A stretch of 10,675 nucleotides of DNA from an uncultured Planctomycetaceae bacterium (lineage in GTDB: Bacteria > Planctomycetota > Planctomycetia > Pirellulales > JACPPG01), in NCBI GenBank assembly GCA_945957305.1, contig CAMFLN010000037.1, positions 1-10,675 on the forward strand, read 5' to 3'. This document shows positions 5,797 through 10,675 of the stretch, one piece after another; position 1 is the first letter of the stretch, and each line of letters starts with the position of its first letter. The notes under the pieces are model-generated. The model searched no databases, was not told the DNA's origin, and saw only the letters and a list, made by a program, of their open reading frames with translations. The translations under genes and the position numbers were made by a program.

Positions 5797-7275
5797 ATGT
5801 CCCGATCTCTCTACTCCACGATTCGTGCGAAATGTGCCGAACCGGTGGGCTCGCTCACGCGGCGCGACTTCATGCAACAATCACTCGCGGCCGCGGGGAC
5901 GCTGTTGCTTAGCGCCTCGTCGGCGAGGTCTGCGGCGAGACGCGTCGCCGCTCCACGAGTCATAATCGTCGGCGCTGGCTTCGCGGGGCTGGCCTGTGCG
6001 GCCGAATTGCAAGCCGTGGGCTACGACACCACGATCCTCGAAGCGCGCGATCGCGTGGGGGGACGTGTGCACACCTTGACCGACTTTGTACCGCAGAAGA
6101 CCGTCGAGGCCGGCGGAGAGTTCATCGGCACGAATCATCCGGCGTGGTTAGCCTACGCGAAACGATTCCATCTGCAGCTGGCGGAAGTGCCCGAGACACA
6201 CGACATCAACAGCCCGGTGATTATCGACGGTAAACCGCTCGGCAAGCTGACCGTGGTCGCGGTCTTTCAGCAAATCGAGGAAGTGCATCGTCGCTTAATC
6301 GAACTTGCTGCCCCCGTCGACGAGGACCGTCCCTGGGAAACGGCCGGAGCGCGCGAGCTCGACGAGCGGTCGGTCGGCGATTGGTTCGATCGTCAAGAGC
6401 TGAAACCGCTCGTGCGCCGAATCCTCGAGACAGAATCGATTTCGTACAGCGGAGTACCGACGACGCAGGAGAGCCTGCTGGGGCTATTGACCGTCGTCAA
6501 AGGGGGAGGGCTGGAAAAATTCTGGACCGAAAGTGAAGCGTTCCATTGCGTCGGCGGTAACCAACAATTGGCCCAGCGGCTGGTTGCCGAGATCGGCCGC
6601 GAACGGGTGCGGCTGCAAATGCCCGTCGAAAAAATCGTCCATGCCGATTCCAAGGTCGTCGTGACCGCCCGCGACGGATCGACGTACGAAGGGGACGACG
6701 TTGTGCTCGCCACTCCTCCCAGCTGCTGGTCGAATATTCAATTCGAGCCAACTCTGCCCGCGGTGCTGCGACCCCAGATGGGAAGGAATGTTAAGTTTCT
6801 GTTAGCGCTGCGCGATGCGTTCTGGAAAAAGAACGACTTGCCGGCGACGAGCATGAGTGACGGACTGATCGGTTTTACCTGGGATGCGACGGCCGGACAG
6901 CCCGGCGGACCCGCTCAGGGAATGGTCGCCTTTGCGGGGGGCGAAGAAGCGGAAAAACTTCACCAGATGATGTCTGATGAACGCAGTCGAGCGCTGGAAA
7001 GAGAAATCGGCAGCCGTTATCCGGCGTTTTCCGAGAGTTTCGTGCAAGCGCAGTTCGTCGACTGGCTGGCTCAGAAATGGACCGGCGGCAGCTATTCCAC
7101 CGCCGCGCCGGGGCAAGTGACCACACAGGGACCGATTCTGGATCGCGGACTTGGCCGACTGCACTTTGCCGGCGAGCACACCTGTCTGAAATTCGTCGGA
7201 TATATGGAAGGGGCGCTGCAATCCGGGGCGCGCGTGGCCAGCCGTGTGGCGCGCCGCGACGGCCTGGCGAACTAG
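5797..7275 (+). CDS. Tat-exported flavin amine oxidase (monoamine oxidase-like)
   Basis: 492 residues from ATG at 5797, preceded by GGGGGAA about 9 bases upstream; an in-frame start at 5686 would bury the export signal. The twin-arginine signal T-R-R-D-F-M (21-26) is followed by a hydrophobic stretch (29-47), so the folded FAD protein should be sent to the periplasm. The FAD domain shows VGAGFAGL (58-65), the ribose-binding Glu in LEAR (E82), GGRV (88-91) and the C-terminal HFAGEH...GYMEGA (456-473). Against human MAO-B, Lys333 matches the conserved active-site Lys, Tyr433 and Tyr469 match the aromatic cage, and Ser432 replaces the Cys that binds FAD covalently, so FAD should be non-covalent. 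It would oxidise a primary or secondary amine to an aldehyde or imine with H2O2; the substrate is unknown. A related FAD oxidase of another substrate class is possible. It is divergent from the PAP2-like gene and 123 bp before the transporter gene. Confidence 0.9.
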   Translation: MSRSLYSTIRAKCAEPVGSLTRRDFMQQSLAAAGTLLLSASSARSAARRVAAPRVIIVGAGFAGLACAAELQAVGYDTTILEARDRVGGRVHTLTDFVPQKTVEAGGEFIGTNHPAWLAYAKRFHLQLAEVPETHDINSPVIIDGKPLGKLTVVAVFQQIEEVHRRLIELAAPVDEDRPWETAGARELDERSVGDWFDRQELKPLVRRILETESISYSGVPTTQESLLGLLTVVKGGGLEKFWTESEAFHCVGGNQQLAQRLVAEIGRERVRLQMPVEKIVHADSKVVVTARDGSTYEGDDVVLATPPSCWSNIQFEPTLPAVLRPQMGRNVKFLLALRDAFWKKNDLPATSMSDGLIGFTWDATAGQPGGPAQGMVAFAGGEEAEKLHQMMSDERSRALEREIGSRYPAFSESFVQAQFVDWLAQKWTGGSYSTAAPGQVTTQGPILDRGLGRLHFAGEHTCLKFVGYMEGALQSGARVASRVARRDGLAN

Positions 7276-7294
7276 AGCCAGGTCGCATTTGCCC

Positions 7295-7322
7295 TTTACC
7301 CGCAGGACATGCCGGGTATTGT
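7295..7322 (+). promoter_or_regulatory. Weak sigma70-like promoter candidate before the nucleoside transporter
   Basis: TTTACC (7295-7300) and TATTGT (7317-7322) are spaced 16 bp apart, 76 bases before the transporter ATG. Each matches the consensus at four positions, so the call is weak. It would allow transcription of the transporter separately from the amine oxidase; I see no terminator between the two genes. Confidence 0.25.
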
Positions 7323-7398
7323 GTGATGCGTACCAGGTCCCGAATACTGGCGGCGGGCCTGCTTCAGCCGGTCCGCACTCGTCCAGGGATCCTTCCGC

Positions 7399-8613
7399 AT
7401 GCAGCGCGTCGTCAGTCTCACCGGCTTGGCCGTGATTATCGGCTTGGCATGGCTCATGAGTTCGCACCGTCGCATCGTCAATTGGCGCGTCGTGGCCGGC
7501 GGCATGTTGCTGCAACTCGTCTTCGCCGTCCTCGTGCTCAAGACAGCGCCGGGGCAGTGGCTATTTACCAGCGTCGGGGATTTTGTCACCCGGCTGTTGG
7601 ATTTTGTCGATGCCGGTGCGGCGTTTGTCTTCGGTCCGAACTTTCATGAATTTCCGTTTGCCTTCAAGGTGCTGCCAACGATCATCTTTTTTTCGTCGCT
7701 CATGTCAGTGCTCTATTATTTCGGCGTCATGCAATGGGTCACCAAGGCATTCGCCGTAGTCATGCAGCGCGTGATGGACACCTCGGGCGCGGAAAGTCTG
7801 GCTTCGGCCGCGAATATCTTCGTCGGTCCGACCGAGGCCGCGCTTGTCATTCGGCCTTACATCAGCAGCATGACCGGTTCCGAGCTGATGGCCGTCATGG
7901 TCGGCGGCTTCGCCAATGCTGCCGGCGGAGTGCTGGCCGTCTACATCAGCATGGGCATGAACGCCGGTCACCTGATTACCGCGTCGTTAATTTCGGCCCC
8001 TGCATCGTTGCTCTTGGCTAAGGTCATGGAACCGGAAACGGGTGAACCCGTGACGCGCGGTCGCGTGCGCATGCAAGTGACCCACGGCGCAGTAAACGTG
8101 ATCCACGCCGCGGCCTCGGGCGCGGCCGACGGGCTGAAGCTGGCGCTGACCGTGGGGGCGATGATCATTGCCTTTCTGGCGCTGATCGCGATGGTGGACG
8201 CCGGCATCGTGTGGCTTGGCGCGCAATTGGGTTGGGAATGGTCACTCGCCGCGGGATTAAGCTACCTCTTTGCGCCGTTGGCTTTCATCATGGGGGTTGA
8301 GCCGGCCGACTGCCTGAAGGTGGGCGAACTCTTGGGCACGAAAATCGTGGCCAACGAGATCGTGGCGTTCAAGCAACTCGCCAATTGGATGCAGCCGGAA
8401 TCCTCGATTCACTTGAGCGAACGGTCGCTGGTCATTGCCACGTATGCCCTGTGTGGGTTCGCCAATTTTGGCACCATCGGCATTCAAATCGGCGGCATTG
8501 GCCCGATGGCGCCTGAACGCGAGCCAGAACTGGCCCGCTTTGGCCTGCGCGCCATGTTCGGCGGCCTGTTGGCCAGTTGCATGACGGCGTGCATCGCCGG
8601 AGCGCTGTTGTGA
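7399..8613 (+). CDS. Concentrative nucleoside transporter (CNT/NupC family)
   Basis: 404 residues, mostly hydrophobic, the normal length for bacterial CNT proteins, which import nucleosides across the inner membrane with H+ or Na+. Family landmarks are GPTEAAL (143-149), GGFANAAGGVLAVYI (169-183), NEIVAFKQL (319-327) and CGFANFGTIGIQIGG (352-366). Mapping on the Vibrio cholerae CNT structure by these motifs: Glu146 (Glu156), Thr145 (Thr155), Glu320 (Glu332), Phe354 (Phe366) and Asn356 (Asn368) are kept; Pro144 stands at Gln154 and Thr359 at Ser371. The ribose-binding side is therefore largely normal and the base-binding side is changed. The start is ATG at 7399 with AGGGAT about 10 bases upstream. 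The gene converges on the cytidine deaminase gene with 18 bp between the stop codons, and the salvage operon beyond supports a nucleoside substrate. Confidence 0.93.
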   Translation: MQRVVSLTGLAVIIGLAWLMSSHRRIVNWRVVAGGMLLQLVFAVLVLKTAPGQWLFTSVGDFVTRLLDFVDAGAAFVFGPNFHEFPFAFKVLPTIIFFSSLMSVLYYFGVMQWVTKAFAVVMQRVMDTSGAESLASAANIFVGPTEAALVIRPYISSMTGSELMAVMVGGFANAAGGVLAVYISMGMNAGHLITASLISAPASLLLAKVMEPETGEPVTRGRVRMQVTHGAVNVIHAAASGAADGLKLALTVGAMIIAFLALIAMVDAGIVWLGAQLGWEWSLAAGLSYLFAPLAFIMGVEPADCLKVGELLGTKIVANEIVAFKQLANWMQPESSIHLSERSLVIATYALCGFANFGTIGIQIGGIGPMAPEREPELARFGLRAMFGGLLASCMTACIAGALL

Positions 8614-8618
8614 CGATT

Positions 8619-8634
8619 TAGCCGCGAGCGGCTA
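8619..8634. terminator. Short perfect palindrome between convergent genes
   Basis: TAGCCGC-GA-GCGGCTA is a perfect inverted repeat with 7-bp arms. It fills most of the gap between the transporter stop (8611-8613) and the deaminase stop, and its right end supplies the deaminase TAG. No T-tract follows on either strand. Position suggests a bidirectional transcript end or 3' protection; termination strength is uncertain. Confidence 0.45.
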
Positions 8635-9054
8635 GGCGAGGCGAAAGCATTCCGGCAGCAAGGCACTGAATTGCACCTCGCGCGCCGAGTTGTGCTGATC
8701 AACGTCGACCAGCACAATCGGCAATTCCACGCAGAACTCGGCCAACACCTGCCGGCAGGCGCCGCACGGTGTCAGGCCTCCCGAGGTCGCGACCGCCAGG
8801 CCCACAAACTTTCGTTGTCCTGCCGCAACGGCCGTGTGCACGGCCACTCGTTCGGCGCAAATGGTCAGCCCATACGACGCATTCTCAACATTCGCGCCCG
8901 AGTAGATGGTGCCGTCGTCGGCGAGGATCGCCGCGCCGACTGTGAATTGCGAATACTTGGCATAGGCGCTTGCACGTGCGCGGATCGCGGCGTCGATCAA
9001 TCGCGCGCGCTCGGCTTCGCCCAAACTGGTTACCGTTACCGTCATAGGGGCCAC
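8632..9054 (-). CDS. cdd: Cytidine deaminase
   Basis: 140 residues, the size of the tetrameric one-domain cytidine deaminases. The enzyme hydrolyses cytidine and deoxycytidine to uridine and deoxyuridine plus ammonia in the cytoplasm. Zinc and catalytic residues are all present: C66-A67-E68, with Glu68 the proton shuttle, and P96-C97-G98-A99-C100, whose two Cys bind zinc. The motif GANVENASYG (53-62) binds the ribose. The start may be GTG at 9054, only 4 bases after the phosphorylase stop, or ATG at 9045; neither has a strong Shine-Dalgarno, and translation by coupling is likely. It is the last gene of the deoC-phosphorylase-cdd operon. Confidence 0.95.
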   Translation of the reverse strand: MAPMTVTVTSLGEAERARLIDAAIRARASAYAKYSQFTVGAAILADDGTIYSGANVENASYGLTICAERVAVHTAVAAGQRKFVGLAVATSGGLTPCGACRQVLAEFCVELPIVLVDVDQHNSAREVQFSALLPECFRLA

Positions 9055-9058
9055 TGCT

Positions 9059-9931
9059 TTAAGCGCCGACCGCGACTTGTGAAGCGGAACTGCGCGCCAC
9101 GTGGTTGATGATTCCCCGAATTATCCTCCGCAACTTAGGTTCGGCACCTTCGGCCGCATCGACAATCTCGTGTGCCGAGGCGCGGGGAAGCGCGTCGGGC
9201 AAGCAAACGTTGGTCACTGTCGCCAGGCCCAAAATGCGCAGGCCCAATTGATGGGCGACGATCACTTCCGGAACCGTCGACATGCCGACGACGTCAGCTC
9301 CCAAAAGCCGCAGGAAACGATACTCGGCCCGCGTTTCCAGGTTCGGGCCTTTGACGGCGACATACACTCCCCGGTGCGCGGCGAAGTCTTCTTGCCGGGC
9401 AATCGCCAGGGCCGCGTCGCTGAGGGCGCGATCGTAGGGAGAGCTCATATCCGGAAATCTGGCGCCCCAGGCTTCATAATGCGGACCGGCAAGCGGCCCT
9501 CCGAACATCAGATTGATATGATCGTCGATAACGACAATATCCCCTTTGCAATAGCGGGGATTCATCCCGCCGCTTGCATTCGAGACGATGAGAGTCTGGA
9601 TCCCCAGCGCATGCATCACGCGGACAGGCAGCGTGATTTCGGCGAAGGAATAACCTTCATAAGCATGGCAACGCCCCTCCATCGCGATAACCGGAACGCC
9701 ATGCAGATTGCCGCAAACAAACTGTCCGCGATGGGCCAGGGCGGTCGAACGGGGGAAATGCGGCACGTCTTCGTACGAAATGCACACTTCGGCGTCGATC
9801 TGCTCGACGAATTGCCCTAAGCCGGAGCCGAGAATGATTCCCACTCGCGGGGTGCCGCTCCAGCGAGCCGCCACGACGCTTGCGGCCACCGCGACCGCAG
9901 CGGGAGAAAAATGCGTCGGAAATTGTGACAT
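9059..9931 (-). CDS. punA: Purine nucleoside phosphorylase, trimeric class II
   Basis: 290 residues, the usual length for the trimeric PNP/MTAP family. The enzyme cleaves (deoxy)inosine and (deoxy)guanosine with phosphate to free base and (deoxy)ribose 1-phosphate. Seen motifs are the phosphate loop G-S-G-L-G (35-39), His68, EGRCHAYEG (85-93), SNASGGMN (117-124), KGPNLETRAE (194-203) with base-binding Glu199, and VGMSTVPE (215-222) with Met217. Asn241 in T-V-T-N stands where 6-oxopurine-specific enzymes have Asn and methylthioadenosine phosphorylases have Asp, so guanosine/inosine use is expected. The ATG at 9931 overlaps the deoC stop codon by one base (TAATG), a sign of translational coupling. 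The symbol could equally be given as pnp or deoD by analogy. Confidence 0.94.
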   Translation of the reverse strand: MSQFPTHFSPAAVAVAASVVAARWSGTPRVGIILGSGLGQFVEQIDAEVCISYEDVPHFPRSTALAHRGQFVCGNLHGVPVIAMEGRCHAYEGYSFAEITLPVRVMHALGIQTLIVSNASGGMNPRYCKGDIVVIDDHINLMFGGPLAGPHYEAWGARFPDMSSPYDRALSDAALAIARQEDFAAHRGVYVAVKGPNLETRAEYRFLRLLGADVVGMSTVPEVIVAHQLGLRILGLATVTNVCLPDALPRASAHEIVDAAEGAEPKLRRIIRGIINHVARSSASQVAVGA

Positions 9932-10653
9932 TAGTAACCTGCGCCGTGAGGGGTGGCTTGCTTATCCGTGGGAGTCATGAGCGCCTCGGGGGCGCTTGTT
10001 CCAATCCGGGTCGCGCCCAACTCGCGCATGCGCAGAGCTTCGGCGTGCGTGCGTACGCCCCCGGCGGCTTTGACCTGCATTTTGGGGCCGGCATGTGCTT
10101 TCATCAGCGCCACATCCTGTTCCGTGGCGCCGCGATAGTTGTATCCTCCGTCCGGCTGCCGCACAAACCCGTAACCGGTCGACGTCTTAACGAAGTCGGC
10201 TGCCACCTGGCGGCAGATACGGCAGAGTTCAATTTTGTAACTGTCGTCCGGTAAAAAATCGTTTTCGAAAATAACCTTCACGATGCCGCCGGCTGCATGG
10301 ACTGCTTGCGTCACTGCGGCGATATCTGCCTCGACAAATTGCCAATCGCGGCCGAGAACCTTGCCGATATTGACGACCATATCGAGTTCAGTGGCCCCCT
10401 GGCGGCAGGCGAGGCGCGCCTCCGCGACCTTGATTTCGGTCTGATGCGAACCATGCGGAAAGCCGACGACCGTTCCTACGGCCACTCTGCCTCCGGCGAG
10501 CAGCTCAGCGGCCAGCGGCACGCCGTACGGTTTGATACATACACTGGCCACATCGAGTCGCCTGGCCAATTCGCAACCAGCCCGCAATTGATCATCTGTC
10601 AATGTTGGGGGGAGCAGCGAATAATCAATCATCCTGGCGATTGTTGCGTCCAT
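9931..10653 (-). CDS. deoC: Deoxyribose-phosphate aldolase
   Basis: 240 residues forming a class I aldolase (beta/alpha) barrel. It splits 2-deoxyribose 5-phosphate into glyceraldehyde 3-phosphate and acetaldehyde. Schiff-base Lys156 lies in VKTSTGYG; the second active-site Lys195 in QVKAAGG and Asp91 in ELDMVVNIG complete the usual set. Between the two lysines the segment FVRQPDGGYNYRGAT (163-177) is several residues longer than in the Escherichia coli enzyme; I recall this longer form in other planctomycetes and Bacteroidetes. The last residue is Tyr240, like the terminal Tyr259 of the E. coli enzyme that takes part in catalysis. The start is ATG at 10653, 22 bases from the window edge; the Shine-Dalgarno is weak (GAG). 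An ATG at 10632 is a less likely alternative. It is the first visible gene of the nucleoside operon; its promoter is outside the window. Confidence 0.95.
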   Translation of the reverse strand: MDATIARMIDYSLLPPTLTDDQLRAGCELARRLDVASVCIKPYGVPLAAELLAGGRVAVGTVVGFPHGSHQTEIKVAEARLACRQGATELDMVVNIGKVLGRDWQFVEADIAAVTQAVHAAGGIVKVIFENDFLPDDSYKIELCRICRQVAADFVKTSTGYGFVRQPDGGYNYRGATEQDVALMKAHAGPKMQVKAAGGVRTHAEALRMRELGATRIGTSAPEALMTPTDKQATPHGAGY

Positions 10654-10675
10654 CGTGGTACTCTGCGTCTGTCGT

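Noticed and set aside
9101-9820. Plus-strand open frame of 239 codons antisense to the phosphorylase gene
   Set aside because: The minus strand encodes an unmistakable purine nucleoside phosphorylase with all motifs. The antisense frame has no recognisable domain and is expected by chance in high-GC coding DNA.

Overview
The window reads as high-GC bacterial chromosome and is most likely from a planctomycete of the Pirellulales type. The grounds are a long MORN/YwqK-type repeat protein with a Pro/Ala/basic tail, an orphan secretin-like protein with a Gly/Met-rich linker, an exported PAP2-family protein of the HYLSQ type, and dense palindromic intergenic DNA. That assignment is inference from gene style; no rRNA or other marker gene is present. 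I see no tRNA, rRNA, CRISPR array, transposase, phage gene or recognisable defence system.

Left part (1-5583). A plus-strand MORN-repeat protein enters from the left edge and ends at a good intrinsic terminator. Four minus-strand genes converge on it. Read in their own direction they are: a PAP2-like exported protein with degenerate catalytic motifs (5583-4246), a secretin-like exported protein (4034-2610), a 95-residue single-span membrane protein (2422-2135) and a membrane-anchored alpha/beta hydrolase (2064-1225). Gaps of 70-211 bp, with hairpins or promoter-like sequences in some of them, suggest several transcription units. The PAP2 gene's 5' end runs through a structured palindromic repeat (5357-5526), so its first ~80 codons are repeat-derived.

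Middle (5584-7275). A divergent intergenic region leads into a Tat-exported flavin amine oxidase on the plus strand. It resembles monoamine oxidase but lacks the cysteine that binds FAD covalently.

Right part (7399-10653). This is a nucleoside salvage locus. A concentrative nucleoside transporter (plus) converges on a tightly packed minus-strand operon of deoxyribose-phosphate aldolase, purine nucleoside phosphorylase and cytidine deaminase. The transporter would import nucleosides, the deaminase convert cytidine to uridine, the phosphorylase split purine nucleosides, and the aldolase feed deoxyribose 5-phosphate into central metabolism. Phosphopentomutase and a pyrimidine phosphorylase are needed for the full route and are not in the window.

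The most unusual signals are: (1) the repeat at 5357-5526, whose two main arms differ by changes that keep each arm's own palindrome intact, and which supplies the start of a coding sequence; (2) loss of three catalytic positions in the PAP2 protein; and (3) a Gln-to-Pro change at the expected nucleobase-contact position of the transporter. I did not find convincing evidence of a wholly new multi-gene system.
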